A stretch of DNA of 62,762 nucleotides, taken from assembly GCA_041399085.1 (NCBI GenBank), contig JAWKTM010000040.1, positions 1 to 62,762 on the forward strand, in the 5' to 3' direction. The stretch is from JAWKTM01 sp041399085 (GTDB lineage: Bacteria > Planctomycetota > Planctomycetia > Pirellulales > Pirellulaceae). Shown here piece by piece: positions 50,774 to 60,570 of this stretch; the stretch's first letter is position 1; each line of letters starts with the position of its first letter. Both the position numbers and the translations under genes were made by a program. The notes below the pieces were generated by a model. That model did no database searches and was not told where the DNA came from. It saw nothing but the letters and a program-made list of their open reading frames with translations.

Positions 50774-51352
50774 ATGCTGGCGGTGGCGTTGCTGCTGGCC
50801 AGTTGTGGCAAGGACGATTTGAATTCGCTGGTCGATCAAGCCAAACAACAAGCGATGGCCGGCGGCGAGGCGGTTGCTAAGTCGGTCGACCAATCGCTGG
50901 ATCAGGCGGCCGAGCAATTGGCGGGAACCAAGGAAGTCTTGAATCTGGCGGGCGACATGCAATTGACGCTCGGCGAGCCGCTCAGCACCAGCGCGTGTTA
51001 TGCCCGCGTCGTCTCCATCGGCGGCGGTCGGCCCAACGTGCTGCAATTGACCAGCTACCGGGATAAATCACAAGAGTCGTTTCCGTCAGTGTTCGTGCAA
51101 GCCGTCGTGACCGGCGATTCCATTTCGGCCATCTCGGGTCAGACGGTCGAGGCCGAGCTATTCGCGCAGCGCGAGTCGAACGGCCCAGTCCTGTTCACCG
51201 ACGCCGGACAGACGGTGACATTGAAAGTGGCTCAAGTCGAAGGGCAAACCGCCACGATCGAAGTGGTCGGCGGGCAATTGCGGGACTCACAATCAGGCGG
51301 CGAAGTGCCAGCCCAAGGTGTGTTTCATGCCGTATGGGAATCGACCGAGTAA
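50774..51352 (+). CDS. Lipoprotein of unknown function, start disrupted at a T7 run
   Basis: From the ATG at 50774 the protein has 192 residues and begins directly with a lipobox region (LAVALLLASCGKDD). The better start is the ATG at 50742, with GGAG nine bases upstream, giving MKRLF..., but it runs into a TAG because of a run of seven Ts at 50752-50758. Eight Ts would give MKRLFFARVAAMLAV and join the frame, yielding a proper lipoprotein signal. The mature part has a helical region (NSLVDQAKQQAMAGGEAVA, SLDQAAEQLAGTKEV) and then a beta-rich domain that I do not recognise. It is likely periplasmic and membrane-anchored. Confidence 0.72.
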   Translation: MLAVALLLASCGKDDLNSLVDQAKQQAMAGGEAVAKSVDQSLDQAAEQLAGTKEVLNLAGDMQLTLGEPLSTSACYARVVSIGGGRPNVLQLTSYRDKSQESFPSVFVQAVVTGDSISAISGQTVEAELFAQRESNGPVLFTDAGQTVTLKVAQVEGQTATIEVVGGQLRDSQSGGEVPAQGVFHAVWESTE

Positions 51353-51441
51353 TTCGCGGTCGATGGTCGCACCATGATGCGATCACACGAGTCTCATTAT
51401 CCAATATCCCGTTGCTTCGCTTGAGTCAAAGGTACTATACC

Positions 51442-53430
51442 ATGCTTATACACACAGATAGTTCCACGGTCTTACCATATTTTTGCAATATCTCGATTCG
51501 ACACGGACTGGCGGTCGGTTTGGTTCGAGCCGTCTTATTGATTCCGCTGTTCATCACCCCATCCACCGCGTCGGCAAATCCCAATCATCGCGATGTCCAC
51601 GTGGGCATGGCCGTTCATGGCGAGCAGGCCAAAGTATTACAAGCTCGCATTCATGGCCTCTATGACGAGGCGCTGAAATCCACGCAGCGTATCATCGAAA
51701 TGACCGCCAAGGGGGATTTGGCCAAAGTCAACCCCCAGTTGTTCATTTCGGCTCGTGTTCCGGCGGGCCAAGGCGCTCGGCTCAGCGAGCAGCTTCGTCT
51801 ATTAGGCGAACCGGCCGGCCCCGATTATGAGTTGCGTTGTAATCGGTTATTGCAAGTGTCTGGCCCACCGCTGAACCAATACATCACGTTTCCCACATCT
51901 CAAAAGTACATCGACGGTCTGCGACAAAAGCTGGCCAAACAAGCGCCGGCCCGAGCCAATGTGGTGGGACGCTTGGAACAATTGATCCAGCAGCAAAAAT
52001 GGGAAGCCGCCGAGAAGATGTTAGACGACGCTTTGGTGTTGATTTACACCGACACGACGTTCTTTCATTCATCCGAGACGGCGGTCATCTTGAAACCGTT
52101 TGAACAAGTGACCGCGGCGATTCGCACTGCGATGTTGAACAAACGGCGTCAGATCGCGGCTCAGTTGCTGGCCGAGCGTCGCCAGAAGCTGGCTTTCGAT
52201 CTACCCGGCCTGGTCCAGCAAGTCAGCGCGGCGGCCGACTCGATCGGGGCGACAGGCACGTTTGACCCGGACGGCCAACCGTTGTCGGGTCCGCAAACAC
52301 TGACCATGTTGGCAGGGCGTTGGGACGAAGCCCATGCGTCCGCGATTCGAGTGATGGCGATCGACTGGGCTCGGCACGCCAACGGCTACGACTCGGCCGC
52401 CGGTTACGACGCCGCGGCGGCCTATGATCCTTCGCTGGTCGGTGAAGTCGCCGCGCCGGCCACTTCGGACAGTGCGAGCCCGCTGTCGCAGGAGTACGCC
52501 AAGTTCACGGCGGCGATGATCGGCGGAATTGTTCGCCTGATCGACGCCGACGCCCAACGACTTCCCGCAGCGGAAATCGAATCGCGTCATGCCGAATATC
52601 TCGCGGCTCTCAGCCCAATATCGGGGCAACTGGCCGACCGTCAAGCGTTATCCGCATTCAGCGCCGCGTTAGACCGACTGGCCGCCAAGTCGCCCGCGCT
52701 CGGCTTGCAGGTGAAGTATTACGGCGAGGCCACGAACGAACTGCTTCGCTGGCGACAGCGAGCCGCCGAGGCGATGGCTCGCGCCGCCACCGGCGACGCT
52801 CGGCCAATCGAGCAGCAGATGTATGACGCGACCGTCAGCCGCCCGCCGGACTACACCGGACTTTTCCCGCAGGTTAATGCCGATCGCCGCTACCCGGCGC
52901 TTCTGGCTTCCTCGCCGCAGATTCTGGAGCCAGCGTTGCCCAATTTGGTTGGCCAAACGATTACCGCATCGGACGTGACACGCTTGGCGGGCAACAGCAA
53001 ATACGCCATCGCTCGGTATCAGTTGCGCACTTACGTCAACACGCCGGCGCCTATGGATACGGCCGGGCAAGTGGCCGAATTGAAGGCCGATCTGTTCGTC
53101 GCCGAATCGCAACCGCCGCTCACGCTCGCCGCGGCCGCCGCCATTCACTCGGCGGAACGGGGCGACTTTGATGCGGTCGGCGGCGAGATCGTCGGAGCCC
53201 ATCTCGAAGGCGTCATCACACGATTCGCCTCGCTGCCGACCGCGGCGGCTTGGATGTTGCCGCTGGATCGTTTGCCGGACGAATGGCCGCAACAGCCGAG
53301 TCTGAATCAAGTGTTGATGCGGTTCGACGTACAACCGACATGGGTCCAGCATCGCTGCTTCTTCCAGCGAATCGGCCCGCCAGCAAACGCGCAGGCCGCG
53401 CACAACGGCGGTGCTCAGCGAGTACAATGA
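51442..53430 (+). CDS. Secreted protein of unknown function
   Basis: The 662-residue protein, from the ATG at 51442 (AAAGG ten bases upstream), has a signal region (GLVRAVLLIPLFITPSTASA). The rest is mainly helical and rich in Ala and Gln, with no family I recognise. One stretch repeats tyrosine-containing units (YDSAAGYDAAAAYDPS) at about residues 315-330. A longer open frame to 51334 overlaps the lipoprotein gene and is less likely. The next gene starts about 60 bases downstream on the same strand. A role in the envelope is possible, but nothing in the sequence says which. Confidence 0.72.
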   Translation: MLIHTDSSTVLPYFCNISIRHGLAVGLVRAVLLIPLFITPSTASANPNHRDVHVGMAVHGEQAKVLQARIHGLYDEALKSTQRIIEMTAKGDLAKVNPQLFISARVPAGQGARLSEQLRLLGEPAGPDYELRCNRLLQVSGPPLNQYITFPTSQKYIDGLRQKLAKQAPARANVVGRLEQLIQQQKWEAAEKMLDDALVLIYTDTTFFHSSETAVILKPFEQVTAAIRTAMLNKRRQIAAQLLAERRQKLAFDLPGLVQQVSAAADSIGATGTFDPDGQPLSGPQTLTMLAGRWDEAHASAIRVMAIDWARHANGYDSAAGYDAAAAYDPSLVGEVAAPATSDSASPLSQEYAKFTAAMIGGIVRLIDADAQRLPAAEIESRHAEYLAALSPISGQLADRQALSAFSAALDRLAAKSPALGLQVKYYGEATNELLRWRQRAAEAMARAATGDARPIEQQMYDATVSRPPDYTGLFPQVNADRRYPALLASSPQILEPALPNLVGQTITASDVTRLAGNSKYAIARYQLRTYVNTPAPMDTAGQVAELKADLFVAESQPPLTLAAAAAIHSAERGDFDAVGGEIVGAHLEGVITRFASLPTAAAWMLPLDRLPDEWPQQPSLNQVLMRFDVQPTWVQHRCFFQRIGPPANAQAAHNGGAQRVQ

Positions 53431-53490
53431 GCCTCGCCGCGCGTCCCGCGCTCCCGCCTCAATCCTGCCCACCTTGTGAAAGGCCCGCCG

Positions 53491-54828
53491 ATGCTTTCCG
53501 CTTTCGCGCCCGCTTGGCTGCTCGCATGCGCCATAACCGCCGCCCCGATCGAACACGGTACGCAACTGGTTTACCAAGGTACGTTTGACGCCGACAAAGG
53601 CGATCCGTTCGTGACGCGTAAGAATTTCGAGCTGACCGTGCTGTTCACCGAACCGGCGGAAGGCGACGCCACCGCGTATTGGATGTTGCGTGAGAGCGGG
53701 CGAGGCGGTTGGCAGTGGCCCGATCGGTTCGGCCGAGTTCCGGTGGACGGCAACGGTCGCTTCCGCGGCGACGGCGGCCCAGCCTTGTTGTACCAGCGTC
53801 CCGAGGGAAACAGCGTCGTGCCGTTTGCCCTGCCCATCGCGCCGCTCGATCAAATGTGGAAGGTCGGCGCGAAATGGGAAGAAGGCCGGCTGACCTATGA
53901 GGTCCAAGAGCAAGGTGCGATCAACGGTTCGGCGGCTTGGCGCGTCGAGGCTCATAATCCTTATGGTCGTGTGCAAACGTTTTGGGTCGACGAGCAGTCT
54001 CCGGTCGTCGTCGCTTCGACTCGCCGTGTGTTTATCGGACGAGGCGAGCCGCACGAGTTGCAATATGAGTTGAAAGATCGCACGGTCCTGTCGGCCGAAG
54101 AGTTGGCTCAAGCCACCGCGACCTTGGACCAATTGATTTCCCTGCGCGACGCGCTGGCCTTTCAACCCCGAACCTTGCAAGTGGATTGGGACAAACAACA
54201 ACTAGAGCGTTTACGTGAGGATTTGCCGAAGATCCCCGCGGCAGGTAAGCCCGTGGTTTTGGCGCAAGTTCTCAAAGATGCGGGCGAAGACGCCAAAGCT
54301 CAAAAGAACCGCACTTCCGCCGTCGACGCCATGAAAAAGAACGCGGTCGGACAAGAGATCGGCCCACTAAAGCTCACCGATTTCACGGGCAAGCCACTCG
54401 ACGCCGAGTTGACAAAGGATAAGGTCGTCATCCTTCATTTCTGGAGCTACCAAGATGCTCCCCTAGAAGAACCTTACGGTCAGATTGGTTATCTGGACTT
54501 CCTCAATCGACGCATCGACGACGCACCGATCACCATTCTTGGCGTTGTGGTGAACGATCGTTTGGCGGAAGGTCAGCGGGCAAGTGCCGTGCAAGGCGCC
54601 AAGCGGTTGCGATCGTTTATGAATTTGGGATACACGATTGTGTTGGACGATGGAGCGCTCAAACAACTGGGAGACCCGCGAGTCGCGGATGCAAAGCTGC
54701 CATTGTTCGTCGTGATTGGGCGGGATGGCAAGGTGCTCGAGTATCACGTGGGCAATTATGAAGTCGATCGCGATCGGGGGCTTAAACAGTTGGAAGATGT
54801 TGCCAAGTCGGCCGCGAACGAGAAATAG
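53491..54828 (+). CDS. Secreted thioredoxin-fold protein lacking the CxxC active site
   Basis: The 445-residue protein has a short signal peptide (MLSAFAPAWLLACAITAAP) and, from the ATG at 53491, AAAGG seven bases upstream. Residues about 25-215 form a beta-rich domain of unknown type. Residues about 285-440 are a TlpA/redoxin-like thioredoxin fold: VGQEIGPLKLTDFTGKPLD, VVILHFWSYQDAPLEEPYGQ, PLFVVIGRDGKVLEYHVG. Where TlpA has WCxxC, this reads WSYQDAPLEEP, so there is no redox cysteine pair and a binding or structural role is likelier. The DUF3472 gene starts 13 bases after its stop. Confidence 0.8.
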   Translation: MLSAFAPAWLLACAITAAPIEHGTQLVYQGTFDADKGDPFVTRKNFELTVLFTEPAEGDATAYWMLRESGRGGWQWPDRFGRVPVDGNGRFRGDGGPALLYQRPEGNSVVPFALPIAPLDQMWKVGAKWEEGRLTYEVQEQGAINGSAAWRVEAHNPYGRVQTFWVDEQSPVVVASTRRVFIGRGEPHELQYELKDRTVLSAEELAQATATLDQLISLRDALAFQPRTLQVDWDKQQLERLREDLPKIPAAGKPVVLAQVLKDAGEDAKAQKNRTSAVDAMKKNAVGQEIGPLKLTDFTGKPLDAELTKDKVVILHFWSYQDAPLEEPYGQIGYLDFLNRRIDDAPITILGVVVNDRLAEGQRASAVQGAKRLRSFMNLGYTIVLDDGALKQLGDPRVADAKLPLFVVIGRDGKVLEYHVGNYEVDRDRGLKQLEDVAKSAANEK

Positions 54829-54841
54829 GAGACTGGTAACC

Positions 54842-55699
54842 TTGAGTCGCTTATTCCGAATTCTGGTGTCACTGGTTGTTCTCGGGCTAATTGCCCGTTG
54901 CGGCGATGAAGCGGACGCCGATGAGCGTTTGAAAGGGATCGCTTGCCGGTCGGTTCATTTGGGATACCCCGGACCGCCGGCGACCGCTTTCTACAATGAG
55001 ATCACCGTCGAGCAGTCGGCCGATGGAACCTATTTCATGGCGTGTGGCTTTCGCCCTGGATACTTTGGCATCCAGGAACTGGCTTCCGGCAAGAAGGTTG
55101 TGCTGTTCTCCGTCTGGGACGCCGGCAATCAAAACGATCCGAATGTGGTCGACGAGTCTCGCCGTGTGAAAGTGTTACACCAAGCTCCCGACGTGCGTGT
55201 GGGGCGATTCGGCAACGAAGGCACCGGCGGACAGTGTTTCTTGGACTATGACTGGAAGATTGGGGCGACCTATCGTTTTCTGGTTACCGCCAAACCCGAC
55301 GGCGAGTGGACCGAGTTCGCCGGGTTTTTCTATTTGCCCGAGCAGTCCGCATGGAAACATCTGGTGACGTTCTCCACGCTGACTCGGCACAAGACGCTCA
55401 GCGGCTACTACTCGTTTGTGGAAGATTTTCGCCGAAACCGAGTTTCCACTACGAAAACCCGCCGAGCTTTCTTCTCGGGAGCGCGTGTGCGAACCGAGGA
55501 CGGCCAATGGCAGCCTTTGCTGGCGGCTCGCTTCACCGCCGATAGCAATCCCGTTTTGAACATCAATGCGGGTCAGGACGCCGGCCGATTCTTCTTGGCC
55601 ACCGGCGGCGATACCAAGATGCAAGACGCCCAGCTCGGCCAAATGATACGGCTGGAGATGCCGCCGACCGATAAGCCGGCGGACTTGCCAATTGATTGA
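54842..55699 (+). CDS. DUF3472-domain secreted protein
   Basis: The 285-residue form starts at a TTG at 54842 with GGAG about ten bases upstream; an in-frame start at 54716 lies within the previous gene. The signal is LFRILVSLVVLGLIARCG, possibly with a lipobox at RCG. The mature protein matches DUF3472: GYFGIQELASGKKVVLFSVW, VRVGRFGNEGTGGQCFLDYD, WKIGATYRFLVTAKPDGEWT and LSGYYSFVEDFRRN. Function of the domain is not established; it often occurs with secreted carbohydrate-active proteins. It is coupled to the thioredoxin-like gene and convergent with ilvB. Confidence 0.85.
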   Translation: MSRLFRILVSLVVLGLIARCGDEADADERLKGIACRSVHLGYPGPPATAFYNEITVEQSADGTYFMACGFRPGYFGIQELASGKKVVLFSVWDAGNQNDPNVVDESRRVKVLHQAPDVRVGRFGNEGTGGQCFLDYDWKIGATYRFLVTAKPDGEWTEFAGFFYLPEQSAWKHLVTFSTLTRHKTLSGYYSFVEDFRRNRVSTTKTRRAFFSGARVRTEDGQWQPLLAARFTADSNPVLNINAGQDAGRFFLATGGDTKMQDAQLGQMIRLEMPPTDKPADLPID

Positions 55700-55737
55700 A
55701 CCGAGATGGTCTGCTCTTCGAGTCGGCTCGCGTCCGT

Positions 55738-57513
55738 CTACTCCAAGATCATATCGTCGACCGTGTGATTCGAAGGAATCATCGGCAACACATGCTCTTG
55801 ATACGGAACCACTACGTCCAGCACATAAGGGCCAGGATAGGCGATCATCTCTTCTAGGGCCGTTCGCAAATCCGACTTCTTGCTGACCGTGGCCGCGCCG
55901 CAGCCATAACCCTTGGCGATCGAAACAAAGTCGGGATAGCGTTCCTTGACGATCGCATGGCGAGTCGTGTCGCCCGTGCCGCTGGCTTCCTCATGATCGA
56001 TCGGACCCAAATAGGTATGAGCCCGATTGCTCTTCATAAAGCGGTCTTCCCATTGCACTACCATGCCGAGATGTTGGTTGTTCAATAGCAAAACTTTGAC
56101 CGGCAGTTTCTCACAATAACAGGTCGCCAGTTCCTGGATATTCATTTGGAAGCTGCCGTCGCCGTCGATATCAATCACAAGGGCATCGGGCCGAGCCGCC
56201 TGGGCGCCCATCGCCGCTGGCAAACCAAATCCCATTGTTCCCAGGCCCGAGCTGCACAACCATGTTCGCGGTTGGTTGAACTTATAGAATTGGGCGGCCC
56301 ACATTTGATGTTGACCCACGCCCACGCTGATCACCGTGTCACGGTTTCGCGTCAGTTTCCACAGTTCGCGGATCGCATGCTGTTGCAAAATGCCGTCGTA
56401 ACATTCGTCGTAATGGAACGGCTGCTGCTTCTTCCAAGCTTGGCATTGTTCGACCCACGCGGAGATGTCATCGGGGGCTTCGACGATCGCGTTCAACTGC
56501 ACCAACGCCTCTTTCACGTCGCCACAGATGGGGATATGAGCCACCTTGTTCTTGTTGAGCTCCGAGGCGTCGATATCGACGTGGATGATCTTGGCGTGCT
56601 TCGCGAACGCTTCCAGCTTGCCTGTCACGCGGTCGTCGAAGCGAACGCCCAGTGCGACCAGCAGATCGCAGTCGCGCACCGCCCAGTTCGCATAGGCGCT
56701 GCCGTGCATTCCGAGCATGTCCAGCGACAGCGGATGCTCGCTCGGAAAAACGCCCAACCCCATCACCGTCGTGGCGACTGGAATCCCCGTCTTCTCCACC
56801 AGTTCGCGTAGATCGTCGCTGGCTTCGCCCGAAATGATGCCGCCGCCGGCGTAGATCAAGGGCCGCCGAGCCAACTTGATGGCGGCCGCCAATTGTTTGA
56901 TTTGCTCGGGTTTGATCTTCCGAGTCTTCAGCTTGTAGCCTGGCAGATTCATGGGCGGATCCCAATCGACCGCGCACATCTGCTGCTGGATATCCTTGGG
57001 CATGTCGACCAACACCGGACCGGGGCGGCCCGTTGTCGCGACGTGAAAAGCCTCTTTCATGATTCGCGGCAAATCCGCGATATCGGTCACCAGAAAGTGA
57101 TGCTTGGTAATACCGCGACACACCTCGACGATCGGCGTTTCCTGAAACGCGTCGCTGCCGATCACGGCGGTGGGCACTTGCCCTGTGATCGCGATCATCG
57201 GAATGCTGTCCAGCTTGGCGTCGGCGATTGCCGTTACCAGATTGGTTGCCCCAGGGCCGCTGGTGGCCATGCAGACGCCCGGTTTGCCAGTCGAGCGGGC
57301 GTAGCCCTGAGCCGCGAAGCCGCCGCCTTGCTCGTGCCGAGGCAGAATCGTTCGCAGCCGGTCCGAGAATCGCGTCAGCGATTGATGCAGCGGCATACTG
57401 GCGCCGCCGGGATAGGCGAAAATCACCTCGACACCTTGATCGACCAGCGACTTGACCAGGATGTCGGCGCCACTCATCATTTGCGTCGAGGAAGTTGGTC
57501 CAGCAATGGCCAT
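55738..57513 (-). CDS. ilvB: Acetolactate synthase large subunit
   Basis: This 591-residue ThDP enzyme condenses two pyruvates, or pyruvate and 2-ketobutyrate, in branched-chain amino acid synthesis. The start is the ATG at 57513 with GGAG eight bases upstream. It shows the catalytic Glu in ILPRHEQGGGFAAQGYARS, CMATSGPGATNLVTAIADAK, the substrate region IGSDAFQETPIVEVCRGITK and the ThDP motif GDGSFQMNIQELATC. The C-terminus extends beyond 560 residues as is usual. The regulatory subunit gene ilvN is not next to it, unlike in many bacteria. It is divergent from the oxidoreductase gene across about 240 bases, which must hold both promoters, and convergent with the DUF3472 gene. Confidence 0.95.
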   Translation of the reverse strand: MAIAGPTSSTQMMSGADILVKSLVDQGVEVIFAYPGGASMPLHQSLTRFSDRLRTILPRHEQGGGFAAQGYARSTGKPGVCMATSGPGATNLVTAIADAKLDSIPMIAITGQVPTAVIGSDAFQETPIVEVCRGITKHHFLVTDIADLPRIMKEAFHVATTGRPGPVLVDMPKDIQQQMCAVDWDPPMNLPGYKLKTRKIKPEQIKQLAAAIKLARRPLIYAGGGIISGEASDDLRELVEKTGIPVATTVMGLGVFPSEHPLSLDMLGMHGSAYANWAVRDCDLLVALGVRFDDRVTGKLEAFAKHAKIIHVDIDASELNKNKVAHIPICGDVKEALVQLNAIVEAPDDISAWVEQCQAWKKQQPFHYDECYDGILQQHAIRELWKLTRNRDTVISVGVGQHQMWAAQFYKFNQPRTWLCSSGLGTMGFGLPAAMGAQAARPDALVIDIDGDGSFQMNIQELATCYCEKLPVKVLLLNNQHLGMVVQWEDRFMKSNRAHTYLGPIDHEEASGTGDTTRHAIVKERYPDFVSIAKGYGCGAATVSKKSDLRTALEEMIAYPGPYVLDVVVPYQEHVLPMIPSNHTVDDMILE

Positions 57514-57752
57514 CAGGTAGGCTCCTATCGTCGGCGAGCGGTGAATCGGTCCGAAGTAGACGTTTGCGAATTTGAAAAATGCGAGCTTGGGCGGCTCTGG
57601 TATGTCCCTCGCCAATTGCCCAATCGGCCTCGGCGCGGGTGTAGGGGAACCTTCGATAGTAGGTCAACACCCTCAAGCTTTCAACGGATGCGGCAGCGCT
57701 CGAAAGGTTCGATTTTGCTGAAAATTCACGCATTTTTCCGAATGGATCAATT

Positions 57753-58754
57753 GTGAGCACCGGGCGGCCGCGAATTCTGGTAATCGGAGTCGGCTCGATC
57801 GGCGAGCGACACGTGCGTTGCTTCCTGGCGACCGGTCGATGCGAAGTCGCCTTCTGCGAACCGCAAGCCGAGCTGCGCCAACGAGTGGCGAGCCAGTACC
57901 CCGTAGCTGGCTCTTACGCCAATCTCGACGCCGCTCTGCCAGACGACTTCCACGCGGCCGTGATCTGCACGCCCGCCCATCTGCACGCGTCGCTCGGGCT
58001 GAAAGCTGTTCTGGCCGGTCTGCACGTGTTAATCGAAAAGCCGCTGGCGATCGGCTGGGACGGCGTCGACGACTTGGCCGAAGCCGTCGCGATGCGAGCC
58101 GTCGTTGCGGGAGTTGCCTATGTTTACCGCTCGCATCCGGTGCTGGAAGCGATGAAAGCCGCGCTAGACTCCGGGCGTTTCGGCAGGCCGCTGCAATTGG
58201 TCGCCACCTCCGGCCAACATTTTCCGACGTACCGCCCGGCCTACCGCGAAATCTACTATCGCAGCCGAACGACCGGCGGCGGGGCGGTGCAAGATGCTTT
58301 GACCCATATCGTCAACGCGGGTGAATGGTTGACCGGCCCGGTGATCGAAGTCGTGGCTGACGCCGCGCATCGCGCGTTGCCCGGCGTGGATGTCGAAGAC
58401 ACCGTGAACGTGATCGCGCGGCACGGCGCCGTGCTGGCCAGCTACAGCCTGAACCAGCACCAAGCCCCCAACGAATCGACGATCACGGTCGTTTGCGAAC
58501 GAGGCACGGTTCGCTTCGAGGTCCACGAAAACCGCTGGCGCTGGATGACCGAGCCCGGCCAAGCTTGGCATGACGAACCGGGCGAACCGCTCGAACGCGA
58601 CTGCCTCTTCACGCGCCAAGCCAACCTGTTCCTGGACGCCCTGCAAACGCACACCTCGCCCCCCTGTTCCTTTGCCGATGGCCTGCAAACGATGCGAGTA
58701 AACTTGGCGATTCTCAAGTCCATCGAATCCCGAGCCTGGCAAGTGGTGGTCTAG
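57753..58754 (+). CDS. Gfo/Idh/MocA-family oxidoreductase
   Basis: This 333-residue NAD(P)-dependent dehydrogenase starts at a GTG (STGRPRILVIGVGSIGERHV) with a Rossmann GxGxxG motif. The middle shows the family Glu-Lys-Pro motif (VLIEKPLAIGWDGVDDLAEA) and YVYRSHPVLEAMKAALDSGR; the C-terminal domain has GGGAVQDALTHIVNAGEWL, with the histidine typical of the active site. Members act on sugars, inositols or nucleotide sugars, and nothing here fixes the substrate. It has no signal peptide. It stands alone, sharing an upstream region with ilvB. The next 1 kb holds no intact gene. Confidence 0.92.
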   Translation: MSTGRPRILVIGVGSIGERHVRCFLATGRCEVAFCEPQAELRQRVASQYPVAGSYANLDAALPDDFHAAVICTPAHLHASLGLKAVLAGLHVLIEKPLAIGWDGVDDLAEAVAMRAVVAGVAYVYRSHPVLEAMKAALDSGRFGRPLQLVATSGQHFPTYRPAYREIYYRSRTTGGGAVQDALTHIVNAGEWLTGPVIEVVADAAHRALPGVDVEDTVNVIARHGAVLASYSLNQHQAPNESTITVVCERGTVRFEVHENRWRWMTEPGQAWHDEPGEPLERDCLFTRQANLFLDALQTHTSPPCSFADGLQTMRVNLAILKSIESRAWQVVV

Positions 58755-59798
58755 CTGGTTATCCGCCCGATCATTCCCGTCCAACCATTGATTTAATTCA
58801 CTGATGTGCGCTTCCGAATGAATCTTCTCAAGCTGTTAGAGATGTCGCCCAGAACAAGTTACGCGAAGGATCTTGTTTACCACCCCCTCGACCTCGAAGC
58901 CGAATTCATCCTCCCATCAATCGCCGAAATAATATTCTCCTCCTTTCGCGAGCCATTCTTGGTTTTGTTCTTGCATATTCGTTTTTCCACCACATGCGCA
59001 ATTTTCGCTCCTCCGGTGCATAGCCGACTTCAATCATTAATATTGGTTCAATATTCCGCCGTTATTAGCCAATGTTCAGTATCTTCGTTATCAAACGCTC
59101 TTCGCCAATGAGACTTCCATATCACTTCGGAACGTTTTTTCAGTCTCTTTCAATTTTTGGTGTCAATGATCAATGGACTATTTGTTCGTCGTGTTACCTC
59201 TGTCTTGGATCTTTTGCCCAGATCTTTTGTTATGATGATTTGAGATGTAATGCCGAGTATAGACGTCGCCTTGTTTTTCGCTTGCCAAGATGTAATTCCG
59301 AACTTGTAGAACAAGATGAACGCCGCCCTGAATTTAGTTCTTACGGCGGATTTTCGGGCGAACTATAATTTTGGATCGTTCTGATTGCCAAATGTAACCT
59401 GTGCGAATTTGTGGCTAAAGTGTAAGGTTGATTCGCCAATTCCTCGGGGCGGAACTGCCAATCCATTATCCGTTTGTAACTCCCAGAGACCAACAAGGAT
59501 TTGGCAAATTCCTCCGCCCTCACACGGACACTCGAACACAAAGATGTTTGAACCGTGCATGGACAACTGAGACGACACAGCCCGCCCCGAGCGGGTCTAC
59601 CAGAAGCTCAAGTGTGTCGACACCTCGAATAGTCGTTTAATCAACATCCTTGCCCGAAGCCCACAGCGCCACGCCAACAAGTTCGCTCCCAGCCGATCCA
59701 CCAACACAATCGCCAAAGAGACCCGTGATGTAATCCCCAGAAACAGAAAAAGTGGGTTCCAACCACTTGCAAAACCTAGATCAAGCAAGGCGAAGTTC
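58755..59798. other. About 1 kb without an intact gene; AT-richer, possible decayed coding
   Basis: Base composition drops in GC against the rest of the window and no long frame is convincing. On the minus strand, short protein-like pieces turn up in different frames around 58.85-59.05 kb (EQNQEWLAKGGEYYFGD, then WEDEFGFEVEGVVNK after an in-frame stop; EVGYAPEERKLRMWWKN one frame over), which suggests a decayed gene. The family is unknown. Confidence 0.45.
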
Positions 59799-60285
59799 CT
59801 AGCTACCACGGGCTGAGAAAGGAAACAATAGTGCTTGTATTCCTGAGTCGAGCGTTGTGCCGGTCCCGTACGCCGCCCAATTGTGTTGCGTGTCGTGCTC
59901 AGCTGCGGAAATCACTGGTCGCCAGATCAATGGAGTGCCTACCTTGCCATCGGACTCCACCCAAAGCTGGTTTCCGGTATTGTTGTACTTCAAGACCACA
60001 TGCTCGAAACCGCCGTGTACTCGATCAACCCAGTAGTGCTTTGGCGCCATGTTAGGTGCGACCACGATCAGTCGATCGTCTGTTTCAAAACCTCCGCTGG
60101 ACGCGATTGAGATGTGAATTCTCGATTCCATTGGGCAGCTTGCCACCGATTTTTGGTCCCCACGGAGCATTGCCCGTCACGACGCGACCGATGGAGAAGG
60201 GTATCCACAGTACAAGGAGTACTACGATTATTCCTAAGACAATGACGATCGTTCTCATTGTGCCCGACTTGCTCTCGGTGTTCAT
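59799..60285 (-). pseudogene. Small membrane-anchored protein, one frameshift
   Basis: From the ATG at 60285 the frame reads MNTESKSGTMRTIVIV and a single membrane helix (VLGIIVVLLVLWIPFSIGRV), then VTGNAPWGPKIGGKLPNGIE. About 60125 the coding shifts by one base: the continuing frame is ISIASSGGFETDD, VVAPNMAPKHYWVDRVHGGF, GNQLWVESDGKVG, ending in FPFSARGS at 59799. Joined, this makes about 160 residues with an N-terminal anchor and a beta-rich outer domain. I do not recognise the family. The single shift could be a sequencing error, in which case the gene is intact. Confidence 0.6.
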
Positions 60286-60570
60286 GCCTGTCACTTCCGT
60301 ATTACGTCGCGGCATCCAGAAACCGTTGACCTTAAATCCGACGCGATTCGCCGCTTGCGTTCAACCGATCGCGTACGCCCGTAACGGGCCTCGAGTTTAC
60401 AGGGGTCGAGCCCCTCGTGCGACTGGAAGTTCAAGCATTTTCAGTATACCCAATGACGGAGCCAATTGGCAAAGCCTGAGGCGAAAGCAACCGCGATGGA
60501 GTTATCCGGGGCTGGGAGGAAGCTGGCCGATTCTTCGAGGCTACGAACAGAAACGTCCTACAAGGCAAGG

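Noticed and set aside
52669..54201. 510-codon open frame on the minus strand
   Set aside because: It is antisense to two plus-strand genes that have signal peptides, ribosome sites and a recognisable thioredoxin fold.
56468..57760. 430-codon minus-strand frame over the 5' half of ilvB
   Set aside because: It is an out-of-frame shadow of ilvB on the same strand with no domain match; the ilvB frame shows the whole ThDP enzyme.
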